This document shows, piece by piece, positions 16,751-25,508 of a DNA stretch of 64,000 bases. Location: positions 62,001 through 126,000 of the forward strand of contig JAEYPH010000115.1 in NCBI GenBank assembly GCA_023410875.1. Reading direction: 5' to 3'. The first letter of the stretch is position 1. Each line of letters begins with the position of its first letter. The notes below the pieces were generated by a model. The model did no database searches and was not told the DNA's origin. It saw only the letters and a list, made by a program, of their open reading frames with translations. Made by a program: the position numbers and the translations under genes. This DNA comes from Bacillota bacterium (GTDB lineage Bacteria; Bacillota; Clostridia; Christensenellales; UMGS416).

Positions 16751-19312
16751 TTACCTTTTTAAGACATAGGTTGTTCTATTTTTATGGCAGTACAATCTCA
16801 ATTGCTTCTCCGAATCGAAAGAAAATGTATATGCTTTCTTCCATCCCTTCGCATCACTCCCCATATAGTACGTCAGCTTCTCAATCTTATAATACTTACC
16901 GTCGTACACAGGTATATTACCGTTTGTATACCAGACACTTTCAGATTTATCATACCACATTGAAAAAAACCGGCCCGATGTATCCGTCCACTTTCCATTT
17001 AATCGGTGTGGTATAAAAGTGTCATTTTCACGAAGTTCATCTGCGTCCTCAAAATTACCATATGAGGTCAGTTTTCCATAAACATCAGATACCTCATTAT
17101 AGCTGGAGTAATCTAAAAGCTTGTGAGCACGACAGAGCACAATATATTGTTCTGATAGATTATATCCCTTTACATCGATAAATTTGTCATTAGCTTGATA
17201 ATATCTGCCAGCCTTGTAGTCTGAAATAGCGTCATCATAAATGACCTTTTTACATATTTCAATTTGCCTTGCAGAATCCTTGTATTCAACAATCCCTTGA
17301 TAAGCCTTTATCGCATTCAAATAATCCTTCTTACCAAAGATATCACCCGCTTTCTGATATTGTATCTCTACAAACAGGCTATCGGTGCCACTGTAGTTTT
17401 CCTTTTTAAGATTGTCAGCAATCTTACTAGCGGTTTCATAATCATGGATGCTAAGAAAATAAGTCGCTTTCAGATATTTGGCATCATTAAGTAAGTCATT
17501 AGAATCCTTATAAGCTTGTATTGATGCGAGCAACTTCTCCGCTGATGCCCAATCATTGTTCTCCAAACAACTGACGGCTTCCTGATAATCAACTTCTGTT
17601 AAGCAGTCCTTGGTGTCGCGGTAGTCTCTTATTTGATTAAAGTAAAAGCGTGCTTCGCTGAATCGGCGAGCCTGCAGTGATTCCTTGCCACTGCAGTACA
17701 TCTGGTAATCGTTTGCATCCAGAAACCAAGCAGGCATATTGGCCAACGCAGCGGAGGCCTTATGATAACTCATCTGATCATGGAACTTCACAGCCGCATT
17801 ATAGTTAGTCTGGAAGTAAAGATATGCTCCAAACACAATGCCTGCGCTGGCCATAAAAAACGACGCAACAGAAACACATAATCTAAACCTCAGCGACCGC
17901 TTCTTGCGAGGCTTCGCCGGCTTCAAAGGCTGTACAGATATCGGCATTGCCGCAGTTGCTTTACCCAACTCCAAGCCAAGAAGCTGTGCCAGGGTCAGTA
18001 TGTCCTGCGGTCGTTCAACAGGATTCAGACTCATGGCATTGTGCAAGACGGCAGACCGGTTCTCATCCACGCCAAATCCCGTAAGCGGCTCATCGTCGTG
18101 CCCATTCTGCCTTGTCAACACACCCAAAGGTCTTTTTCCAGTAACCATGAAGTAGAGAACTGCGCACAGAGAATAAAGGTCAGTCCACTGCCCGATCATT
18201 CCATTCGCCATGTATTGTTCAGGAGCAGTGAAGCCATCAACGACAGGCTGCGTACTTAAAATCCTTCCGACTTGCCGCAAATGAGCTCTGTTGGCGCGGT
18301 CCACGGCAATCATTGCTGGGCTGATGGACCGATGGATCGCCCCCGCGCTATGCATAAGCACAAGCTTTTCAAAGACAGGCTGCAGAATGCGCAACGCCAT
18401 ATCCAGGCTCACCTTGCCTCCCCATTGCGCAAGGTACAAATCCAATGGGACTCCGGTATTACGCTTTCTTCTATACCATACAAATGCGACAATCAACAGC
18501 GCAATCAGCACTATGGCAGGGACGCCATATAGGAGTATCGAATGCTTCTGCCCATCTATCTTGAGCCACCCCTCTGTATCGGCAGCGGAGTAGTTGATGC
18601 CTTGGCTGCGCAGCATATCAGCCACATCAAGTATGTTGATGGCCCCATTGATGTTCTGTGACCCACTCGCAGCATAGGTGTTGACCCCCACCACCTGCCC
18701 AAGGCTATTCACAAGAGGACCGCCGGAGTTGCCAGGATTAATCGCAGCATTCATCTGCAACAACTTCATTGGCTGGCCGCCCTCATATAGCGTTACAGTT
18801 TTTACCGCGCTTATGATGCCATCGGTCACTGTGATATCCTCTGGGTTGCCAGTGAAGTTGTCAGAGAACACGTCAGCCGCGCCGGGGAATCCAAGTGCAT
18901 AAACAGCTTCTCCGACACTGGCAATACGTTCGTCTTTTAAAGTTATTGGTGGAACATCATGTAAGGGCACATCGACCTCAAGGAGGCAAAGATCCGACAA
19001 AGGTATTTTGGCAACAATCTTGGCCTTGACCTGTTCTTCCTTTGATCTCCAGACACAAACGCCCTTTTCATTGGCTTCGACCACGTGATAATTGGTCACG
19101 ATGAAACGCGCCGGTTCGCCTTCTCCAACCGCAAAGCCTGACCCAATCATTCCATCTTCCAGACCATTGGGGCCATAGGTCAATAACCGCACAACGCTTT
19201 TTCTTGCATCGAGCACCTTTTGGGGTACACCCTGCTCCGCATAAGCGTAAATCGGCGAGGAGATGACAACAACAAATACAATGAATAAAGCGAGCAGCCT
19301 GCGGTTCTTCAT
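16751..19312 (-). CDS. membrane trypsin-like protease fused to pseudokinase lobe and helical repeats
   Basis: 853 residues from ATG 19312 (MKNRRLLALF). Order: signal segment 3-25; trypsin-like S1C protease with H76 (TNYHVV), D107 (SDLCLLEV) and S196 (NPGNSGGPLV); membrane helix near 259-279; C-lobe-only kinase fold at about 286-448; second membrane helix near 477-499; tetratricopeptide-like repeats of about 30 residues at 503-770 (YKDSNDLL, YRDTKDCL type ends); and a C-terminal beta domain. The kinase part has no glycine loop or lysine, HRD is HRS and DFG is absent, while APEQ remains, so it is a pseudokinase. The protease would be extracytoplasmic. The gene is visibly AT-richer than its neighbours. 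A TTGACA lies over the in-frame ATG at 19363, favouring 19312. Confidence 0.85.
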   Translation of the reverse strand: MKNRRLLALFIVFVVVISSPIYAYAEQGVPQKVLDARKSVVRLLTYGPNGLEDGMIGSGFAVGEGEPARFIVTNYHVVEANEKGVCVWRSKEEQVKAKIVAKIPLSDLCLLEVDVPLHDVPPITLKDERIASVGEAVYALGFPGAADVFSDNFTGNPEDITVTDGIISAVKTVTLYEGGQPMKLLQMNAAINPGNSGGPLVNSLGQVVGVNTYAASGSQNINGAINILDVADMLRSQGINYSAADTEGWLKIDGQKHSILLYGVPAIVLIALLIVAFVWYRRKRNTGVPLDLYLAQWGGKVSLDMALRILQPVFEKLVLMHSAGAIHRSISPAMIAVDRANRAHLRQVGRILSTQPVVDGFTAPEQYMANGMIGQWTDLYSLCAVLYFMVTGKRPLGVLTRQNGHDDEPLTGFGVDENRSAVLHNAMSLNPVERPQDILTLAQLLGLELGKATAAMPISVQPLKPAKPRKKRSLRFRLCVSVASFFMASAGIVFGAYLYFQTNYNAAVKFHDQMSYHKASAALANMPAWFLDANDYQMYCSGKESLQARRFSEARFYFNQIRDYRDTKDCLTEVDYQEAVSCLENNDWASAEKLLASIQAYKDSNDLLNDAKYLKATYFLSIHDYETASKIADNLKKENYSGTDSLFVEIQYQKAGDIFGKKDYLNAIKAYQGIVEYKDSARQIEICKKVIYDDAISDYKAGRYYQANDKFIDVKGYNLSEQYIVLCRAHKLLDYSSYNEVSDVYGKLTSYGNFEDADELRENDTFIPHRLNGKWTDTSGRFFSMWYDKSESVWYTNGNIPVYDGKYYKIEKLTYYMGSDAKGWKKAYTFSFDSEKQLRLYCHKNRTTYVLKR

Positions 19313-19391
19313 GTTAGTACCCAACCATTCGCGTGTTCTCAGCAATAGAAAAGCATATTCCATATGGAAATGTCAACATTTTACATTGTAC

Positions 19392-19427
19392 GAATAAAAA
19401 GAACCGGCCGTACTACCAGCGGTTCTT
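19392..19427 (-). terminator. intrinsic terminator after alr
   Basis: Minus strand: AAGAACCG, 13-nt loop, CGGTTCTT, then TTTATTC. It lies 115 nt past the alanine racemase stop and just before the protease gene's promoter area. Confidence 0.75.
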
Positions 19428-19541
19428 GGTTTCTTCATGCGGTTTGTCGCGGCAACCATGGGTGCTGCCGTCTTTCCAGCAACTCCTCTCAAGATAATGA
19501 GCGAATCCCAACTAACTTACTGTTTTACAAGATTGTACCCA

Positions 19542-20597
19542 TCAAACAAATACGCGCGGAATACCGGCGGCGCAGTGCAGCGGATTGATGCCCATGCTGA
19601 CCATGTCGCCTTCCCGGCAGTTGACACCGGTTAAGTCGATTGCCAGAGAATTCGTGCCCAGTGCGCCCAGCATCCTTACTTTCGTCCCGGCCAAGTCGGC
19701 GTATTCCACGGCCTTCAGAAGGCCAAAAAAACGCCGACGCGGCAGATACCCATGGGCGGTGCCTGCGCCGACGATGCCTATGACGGCCTTGCGGCGCAGC
19801 ACAACCCCGCCATTATAGCCCGCGCGGCTGCGCCGGCCGGTCTGCTTGATGGCCGTCACCGGCGCGACCAGCGCCACAGCCGGCCGCAGCCCGTACTCCC
19901 GGGCTTTGGGCACGCGGCCCAGCAGCGCCGACCCCACGCGCACCATGTCCAGGTGCATGTGCGGATAGCGCAGCATGGCCCCGGATGCGCAGCAGTGCAG
20001 CAGCCCTGGCTCCACGCCCAGGCCGCGCAGCGCCTGCACCGCGAGCACAAAGGTGCGAAACTGCCGGGCCGTGCGCATCCTCTGCCGATAGGGCGCGGCA
20101 AAATGGGTGTATGTACCCAAAATATGCAGCTGCCGCAGCGTGTCGGCGGCCTCTCGGGCCTCCTGCAGTGTAAAGCCATACCGGCCCAGGCCGGTATCTA
20201 TCATGATGTGCACCGGCGCTTGGGGAGCCGCCTGCAGCACAGCCTGCGCCTGGGAAAGGCTGCCAACTGTCACGCACACATCCAGTTCAGCCATGGCATG
20301 GATGGCCTCAGGGGATGTCTGCGGTGTCAACAGCAGCACATCGCCGCCGATGCCGTTTTCGCGCAGCATCGCCGCTTCGTCCAGGCTGCCCACGGCGAAG
20401 GTGTCTACACCCGCGTCTGCCAGCAGGCGCGCGTATTGCAGCAAGGTCAAACCGTATCCGTCGTTTTTCAGCACGGCCATCATGCGGCAGCTTACCTTAT
20501 CCCGAAGTGTGGCAAGATTCTGGGTGATGGCGTCGCGCCGTATCTGCATGTGGCAGCCATACTGCGCAACGCGGGTCGTCTCGGGCTCTGTCTGCAT
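19542..20597 (-). CDS. alr: alanine racemase family protein (divergent)
   Basis: 351 residues, fold-type III PLP enzyme. The PLP lysine is K44 (VLKNDGYGL, usual KANAYGHG), the barrel motif IDTGLGRYGF is at 133-142, HCCASGAML at 201-209, DMVRVGSALLG at 217-227, and the likely catalytic Tyr is Y261 (AGYNGG). It interconverts L- and D-alanine (or another amino acid) for peptidoglycan. Motifs are more divergent than in housekeeping Alr, so a different amino-acid specificity is possible. It has its own promoter and terminator and lies between the two pseudokinase genes. Confidence 0.85.
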   Translation of the reverse strand: MQTEPETTRVAQYGCHMQIRRDAITQNLATLRDKVSCRMMAVLKNDGYGLTLLQYARLLADAGVDTFAVGSLDEAAMLRENGIGGDVLLLTPQTSPEAIHAMAELDVCVTVGSLSQAQAVLQAAPQAPVHIMIDTGLGRYGFTLQEAREAADTLRQLHILGTYTHFAAPYRQRMRTARQFRTFVLAVQALRGLGVEPGLLHCCASGAMLRYPHMHLDMVRVGSALLGRVPKAREYGLRPAVALVAPVTAIKQTGRRSRAGYNGGVVLRRKAVIGIVGAGTAHGYLPRRRFFGLLKAVEYADLAGTKVRMLGALGTNSLAIDLTGVNCREGDMVSMGINPLHCAAGIPRVFV

Positions 20598-20659
20598 ATG
20601 AAATTACCTCAGATTAACATTTCCTTACCAGAAAGATTATGCCTGAGAGTTGTAATAGC

Positions 20660-20689
20660 GATATACTGTAATTGTAAAAAAGTTGTCAA
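20660..20689 (-). promoter_or_regulatory. promoter of alr
   Basis: Minus strand: TTGACA (20684-20689), 18 bp, TATATC (20660-20665), 63 nt upstream of the start codon. Confidence 0.6.
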
Positions 20690-20750
20690 ATGTAAGAACC
20701 ATGCCCATGGGTGGTTATACTAGCCGTTAAACTGGGTAAGCAGACGTACA

Positions 20751-20781
20751 AAGAACCGCCTGTGTCATACAAGCGGTTCTT
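20751..20781 (-). terminator. terminator of the pseudokinase-repeat gene
   Basis: AAGAACCGC (20751-20759) pairs with GCGGTTCTT (20773-20781), 17 nt past the stop codon at 20798. The stem sequence is nearly the same as the terminator at 19392-19427. Confidence 0.75.
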
Positions 20782-20797
20782 CGTCATCGGCGGGCGC

Positions 20798-22753
20798 TCA
20801 GCGCGTCAGCGTATGGTTGCTGCCGGTCTTCTTGCAATGCACCTTCAGCGTCTTCGTCCCCTCGAAGGTGAACACGAACATGGGCTTCCAGCCGTCCTCA
20901 TCGCTGCCTACAAAATAGGTGCGGTTCTCCAGCTTGAAGTACTTGCCCTCAAACCAGGGCAGGTTGTAGGACGTATTCCATGTGTCAATGTCGGCCTTAT
21001 AGGTCAACTCAAAATAGTAGCCTGCTTTGTTGCTCCATCTGCCGGCCAAATGGTAGTAGATGAACATGTCGTTGGTGCGCAGCTTCAGCGCATCCTCAAA
21101 GACGCCCACCCCCTTGAGCGCGTCAAAAAGACTCTGCATGCCGTCATGGGACAACCCGCTGGCCAGATGAGCTTGGATCAAAACGTTGTATTTGCCGCTA
21201 TTCTCAAACCCCTCGGGCACCGCCGTGAAGGCAGCCCGGGCATCCTCATAGCTGCCCTTGCGGTAGAGGTCCACCGCATGTTGATACAGGCCGTGCTGGC
21301 ACTCCAGTATGAACTGTTCAGCATCCTGATAGTCGCCCAAGGCCTGGAAGCGCGGCAGCGCCTCGGCGAGCCGTCCGCTGTTATAGAGCGCAACCGCCTT
21401 TTGATAGCCGAGTTCATTGGCCAGCTCCTGGGAGCCTGTATAGCCCGCAGCCACCAGCGCATCGACGAGAGGCTGAGCCTGGTCATATTTCTTGGCCTCT
21501 ATGAGCGCCTTGGCCTGCCGGTAACGGATGTCGCCCAGCAGCGTGTCGGCATCCTTGTAGCCGCTCAACGCCGTCAGCTTGGCGCTGGCGCCATCCAGAT
21601 CACCGGCGTCCAGCGCCTTCTTCCCCTGTTCATAGCACACTTCCTTGAGCAGGTCGGCGGAATCCTTGTAGCCCTGCTGCGCAAGCTCTTTGAACAGCTT
21701 CTCGGCCTCGTCCAGTGTGCCGGACTGCAGCAGGGCGCTGCCCTGACGATAGTCCACATCAATGAGCCTATCCTGAGCGTCGCGGAAGTCGCCCAGCGCC
21801 GTGAAGCCCTCCCGTGCTGCACCAAAGTCGCCCTGTTGGAGCTTTTCATCGGCGGCAATGTAGGCGCGCAGCGTCTTCGTGTCGCGGAACCAATCGGGCA
21901 CAGCCTTGAGCCTGGCCAGTGCCTCTGTGGTTTGTGAGTTGGCCATCAGCGGCCCGGCAGCTTGATAGGATTGAGCAAAATAGATGTAGCCTCCGCCCAC
22001 CACGCCGCCGGCCAGCAGCAACATGCCGGCGCAGCCCAACACCACCCACAGGCCCACGCGGGATTTGCGCTTGGCGGGCACAGTGCGTGCTGATGGCAAG
22101 ACAGGCACGCCGGTTGCTGCCGGCGCCACGCCGGCGTCCAGCTTGAGCGCAGCCAGCAGTGCGCCGGCGGTCTGGGGCCGAATGGCCGGGCTCATGCCCA
22201 TGGCATTATAAAGCGCCACGGCGCGCGCCTCGTTGGCGCCAAAGGCGTCAAAGGTGCTGTTCTGCAGCCCCTCCCGGCGCTGCTGCGCGCTGTAGGGTGC
22301 GCTGCCGGACACCGCGCGGTAGAGCACGGCGCACAGCGCGTAGACGTCGGACCACGGGCCTGCCGGTTCGCCGGAGAGCTGCTCCGGCGCGGCATAGGCC
22401 GCCGGCTGCTCAAGGGTTGGCGCCATCAGCCTGGCGCGGCCATCGGTGCCCACAACGATGACATCGGGGCTGATGGACAGGTGCGCAGCACCGGCGGCAT
22501 GGGCAGCGGCCACCTGGGTCAACACGGGGGCCAGCAAGGCCAGCGCCGCGTCCAGCGGCAGCTTGCCGCCCTGCCGGGCCAGCCAGTCCTCCAGCGCAAG
22601 CTCCGCCGCAGCGTTAGGCTCAGCGGTGGCGGCAGCAACCGGCGGGCTCTTCTTTTTGCGCGCGAATACCACGAGCAGCACAGCGCCTGCGGCTGCCAGC
22701 AGAACGAGCACAACCACAGCTATGATAGCAAGTACGATCAAATTGTTGCTCAT
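20798..22753 (-). CDS. membrane pseudokinase with helical repeats (paralog of the protease fusion)
   Basis: 651 residues. N-terminal membrane helix 5-30; kinase C-lobe at about 52-205 with HLSISP (91-96) where HRDxxP is expected, no DFG, no N-lobe, but APEQ (122-125) and the following D136; second membrane helix about 232-255; tetratricopeptide-like repeats at 258-560 with recurring YKDADTLL/YQDAEQFI ends; C-terminal beta domain from 565. From residue 52 on it aligns with the 16751-19312 protein including the last 90 residues (ND.F, GKYFK, VGSDEDGWK), but it lacks the protease. ATG 22753 follows GAGGAGG. It probably binds peptides or other ligands through the repeats. Confidence 0.88.
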   Translation of the reverse strand: MSNNLIVLAIIAVVVLVLLAAAGAVLLVVFARKKKSPPVAAATAEPNAAAELALEDWLARQGGKLPLDAALALLAPVLTQVAAAHAAGAAHLSISPDVIVVGTDGRARLMAPTLEQPAAYAAPEQLSGEPAGPWSDVYALCAVLYRAVSGSAPYSAQQRREGLQNSTFDAFGANEARAVALYNAMGMSPAIRPQTAGALLAALKLDAGVAPAATGVPVLPSARTVPAKRKSRVGLWVVLGCAGMLLLAGGVVGGGYIYFAQSYQAAGPLMANSQTTEALARLKAVPDWFRDTKTLRAYIAADEKLQQGDFGAAREGFTALGDFRDAQDRLIDVDYRQGSALLQSGTLDEAEKLFKELAQQGYKDSADLLKEVCYEQGKKALDAGDLDGASAKLTALSGYKDADTLLGDIRYRQAKALIEAKKYDQAQPLVDALVAAGYTGSQELANELGYQKAVALYNSGRLAEALPRFQALGDYQDAEQFILECQHGLYQHAVDLYRKGSYEDARAAFTAVPEGFENSGKYNVLIQAHLASGLSHDGMQSLFDALKGVGVFEDALKLRTNDMFIYYHLAGRWSNKAGYYFELTYKADIDTWNTSYNLPWFEGKYFKLENRTYFVGSDEDGWKPMFVFTFEGTKTLKVHCKKTGSNHTLTR

Positions 22754-22828
22754 ATGTTCCTCCTCACCCCTACAACAAACCCACTAACACATAGGATATT
22801 CTACCACATCTTCTATTCCTTGGGGCAG

Positions 22829-23110
22829 TTATAAAGGCTTGGTATGGCCATATGCATCGTCCATGCGGCTGACCATGACCAGCACCTGCGCCACGATGCC
22901 GTAGAACTCCCGGGGGATCTCATCTCCCAGGTTCAGTTGCGTCAGCGCGTGGGCCAGCAGCGCGTCGCTGACCACCGGTACGCCGGTGTCCCGCGCCTTT
23001 TCCACGATCTTTTCAGCAACCAGGCCCCGGCCCAGCGCCGTGATGACCGGCGCGTCGTCGGTGGGGCCATAGCTCAGCGCTGCCGCTTCCTCTACCTTTC
23101 GCTTGGGCAT
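22829..23110 (-). CDS. FlhB-like cytoplasmic-domain protein (YlqH type)
   Basis: 93 residues from ATG 23110 (MPKRKVEEAAAL), behind AAAGGAG. It resembles the C-terminal cytoplasmic domain of flagellar FlhB (SYGPTDDAPVITALGRG, then VPVVSDALLAHALTQLNLGDEIP) but lacks the membrane part; the NPTH autocleavage site of true FlhB is not present. Stand-alone FlhB-like proteins of this kind sit next to a FliK-like gene in Bacillus (ylqG-ylqH), exactly as here. Role unknown; no other flagellar gene is in the window. Confidence 0.88.
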   Translation of the reverse strand: MPKRKVEEAAALSYGPTDDAPVITALGRGLVAEKIVEKARDTGVPVVSDALLAHALTQLNLGDEIPREFYGIVAQVLVMVSRMDDAYGHTKPL

Positions 23111-23118
23111 ATATGCTC

Positions 23119-23320
23119 CTTTCGCCTCGGCGCTGTTGCGCCTCGGCGATTTAGACGTCTTGTTCTCGTTGCCGTTGTCGCCCACCGCACATGTCGCTGG
23201 GTGACATCTTAGCAGCACACCTTATCATATATCTTTTTCAGATCTTTTTCGCCAGCGGGCGGGTTTATAACGACTTTGAATGGATTTTATGTTTCCTCTG
23301 CCGAATAAATCGGCTATCGG
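23119..23320 (+). repeat. family-2 structured element, copy B
   Basis: Starts TTTCGCCTCGGCGCTGTTG just behind the ribosome site of the FlhB-like gene. A central hairpin-forming region GTCGCCCA...TGGGTGAC follows, then CGCCAGCGGGCGGG (23250-23263), TAACGACTTT, TGTTTCCTC and a terminal stem GCCGA/TCGGC ending ATCGG at 23320. It fills the gap between the FlhB-like and FliK-like genes. Confidence 0.75.
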
Positions 23321-23359
23321 CATCCTACTGCGCTTCCCATGCGGAGTATAGGTCTGACG

Positions 23360-25306
23360 TTACAGCGTGATGTTCAGCGCGCCGCCGCGGGCCGGCGGCG
23401 CGGCCTGCGCCTGGGCGGTCAGCGGCGTAACCGGCCGCTGCGTAACTTGCATGCGCAGGTCGGCCATCCGATAGCCGATGGCCTCCATAGCCTCGTCAAA
23501 GTCCTTGGAAAAAGTTTGAATATACTCGCCGACCTCGGCGCTGGTCACGCCGACCCGCAGCCTCAGCGTGCGGCGGTTCACGTGAATCAGCGCCTCAAGA
23601 CGGCCCAGATGCTCGGTGTCCAGCGCGATGAGGATGCTGGCGTTTTCCGGGTCGATCTTGCGGCGCTTGCCGCGCTTCATGACGTACAGCTCCACGGTGC
23701 GGGCGTTCTCGCCCATCTGCAGCGGGATCTGCTGGTACGCGTATTGGCTGATGTCGGCGGCGAGCTTGAGGCTCTCGGCGATGCCGCGCAGCTCCTGCGC
23801 CACCGGTTCCGGCGCAGCGGCCTGCGCATGGGCCGCCAGCAGCTCCACCGTGGGCCGGCGCTCCGCGGCCGCCTGCAGCAGGCGGGCGCCGTTGTCCTCT
23901 CCCTCGCGCAGCCGGAAGAACAGCCGGGAAACCTCCACGGCCAGCGTGCGGGCGTCTGCTGGCAGCGCCGGCGCGGGAGCCTGGCTTTCCATCTGGGCCA
24001 GATGGGTGCGCAGCCCCTGTACCAACGCCGCAAAGAAGCGCTCGCCCTGGACCTGGGCGTCCTGAGGCAGCAGCACCGCAAAGGCGCGGGCCTGCGCCGC
24101 CACATCGCCAGAGCGCGGGAACATGCCGTCCAGCGCCCTGGCCACCGTTTCACCCAGCAGCCCGGTGTTTTCCAGCATGGCCATCAGCGCGGTGTCCGGC
24201 GCGCCGTCGCCGCCCATGGCCAGCTGCACCAGGCTTTGCAGTTGAAGCGCCTCGGTAGCGTGGCCGGGGAAGGCCAGCGCCGGCGCGACCTGGCCCGCCT
24301 GCACCGGCACGGCCTGCGGCAGCGCCATGGCGCTGCGCTGCCCTTCGAAGCAGAAGGAGCCCGCGCCGGCGCTCATGCCGTGCTGGGTGTCATAGATGTT
24401 GTTGGCCTGGGCCTCCACCGCCTGCGTGGCGGGGTTCTGGGCCACCAGCGCCTGGGCCTGCGCCGCTTGCTGCTGGGGGGTGCCGGCGGCCTGTGCCGCG
24501 GCTTGGGCATTCAGCGCCAGCAGAGCCGATTGTGTTGCGGCATTGGGCACATACGCAGGGGCCGGCAGTTGGGTGGTCAAATTCTCCAAGGGTTGCTCCA
24601 GCCCAGCCGGCGGCTGCGGTGTGCCGGCGGCCTGTGCAGCCACTTGACCATCGGGTGTCGTGAGTGCCGGTTGGCCCGCTGCATCGGGCGTATGCGCTGC
24701 AGCCTGCAGTTGTGCGCTCAGGTCCTGTAGCTGCTGCGCCAGCCCCGGCCCTGCCAGCAGAAGGTTCAGCGATGCCACAGTCTGTTTATCGGCGGCCAGG
24801 CCGTTGGCGGCCAAAAACGCCGCCTGCTCCGCCGGCAGGCCGGGCCTGCCGGCCTGTGCCTGCGCCGCCCGCGTCAACATATCCCGGTTGGCTTCCAGGC
24901 CCATGGCATTCATCGCGGAGAGCAGCCGGCGGTTGGTCTTGGTATTGGGCATGCCCAGCCGGTTCAGCTCTGCGCCTTGCAGTTGGGCCTGCGTCACCGC
25001 TGTCTGGGCGGGGCGGTTTTCGCTCTCCTGGCTCAGCAGCTGCATCACGGTCTTGGGGCCGGTCTGGGCGTTTACGCGCAGCGTCACCGTGTCGCCGGGC
25101 AGCAGCCGCAGCCCTTCAGCGGGCATGGCGTTGAGCAGCGCGCCGGAGCTTAGGCGGATCTGCACGCTGCCATCGTCGGCCGCGGGCCCCAGCACCCGCC
25201 CCTGAAGCACCTCTCCGGGGCGGAATACGCCCTGCGGCTGGGCCTGTGCCATCGTGGCGCGGTCCACCTGCTGTATCATGTTGTTGATGACGAGATCGAT
25301 CTTCAT
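23360..25306 (-). CDS. FliK-like hook-length control domain protein (YlqG type)
   Basis: 648 residues from ATG 25306 (MKIDLVINNM), preceded by a G-rich ribosome site. The N-terminal 130 residues are structured (QGRVLGPAADDGSVQIRLSSG); the middle is long, Ala/Gln/Pro-rich and low in complexity (about 180-350); the C-terminal 130 residues resemble the Flg_hook/FliK C domain (LIALDTEHLGRLEALIHV, RTLRLRVGV). In FliK the flexible region measures length and the C domain contacts FlhB. The FlhB-like gene follows, which supports a functional pair outside a flagellar locus. Confidence 0.8.
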   Translation of the reverse strand: MKIDLVINNMIQQVDRATMAQAQPQGVFRPGEVLQGRVLGPAADDGSVQIRLSSGALLNAMPAEGLRLLPGDTVTLRVNAQTGPKTVMQLLSQESENRPAQTAVTQAQLQGAELNRLGMPNTKTNRRLLSAMNAMGLEANRDMLTRAAQAQAGRPGLPAEQAAFLAANGLAADKQTVASLNLLLAGPGLAQQLQDLSAQLQAAAHTPDAAGQPALTTPDGQVAAQAAGTPQPPAGLEQPLENLTTQLPAPAYVPNAATQSALLALNAQAAAQAAGTPQQQAAQAQALVAQNPATQAVEAQANNIYDTQHGMSAGAGSFCFEGQRSAMALPQAVPVQAGQVAPALAFPGHATEALQLQSLVQLAMGGDGAPDTALMAMLENTGLLGETVARALDGMFPRSGDVAAQARAFAVLLPQDAQVQGERFFAALVQGLRTHLAQMESQAPAPALPADARTLAVEVSRLFFRLREGEDNGARLLQAAAERRPTVELLAAHAQAAAPEPVAQELRGIAESLKLAADISQYAYQQIPLQMGENARTVELYVMKRGKRRKIDPENASILIALDTEHLGRLEALIHVNRRTLRLRVGVTSAEVGEYIQTFSKDFDEAMEAIGYRMADLRMQVTQRPVTPLTAQAQAAPPARGGALNITL

Positions 25307-25508
25307 GCCGTCGCCCCCCGATGGGTTCCGAATACGCTTCAAAGATGCCCGGTTCATTGCCGCGCATCCCTTAAGATCTTCTATTTTTATTATCGATTGG
25401 TTCAAACGAAAAGGTAAATTTATATGTCAAACATTCTTGTGGGAATGATGAAAAGAAGATATTCTGATTCTGCCGCCATACAGAGCGAAAAACGCTGGGA
25501 GGTTTCTG

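Noticed and set aside
16751..22753. Calling the two membrane proteins active Ser/Thr kinases
   Set aside because: The glycine loop, VAIK lysine, HRD aspartate and DFG are all missing; only the C-lobe with APEQ remains.
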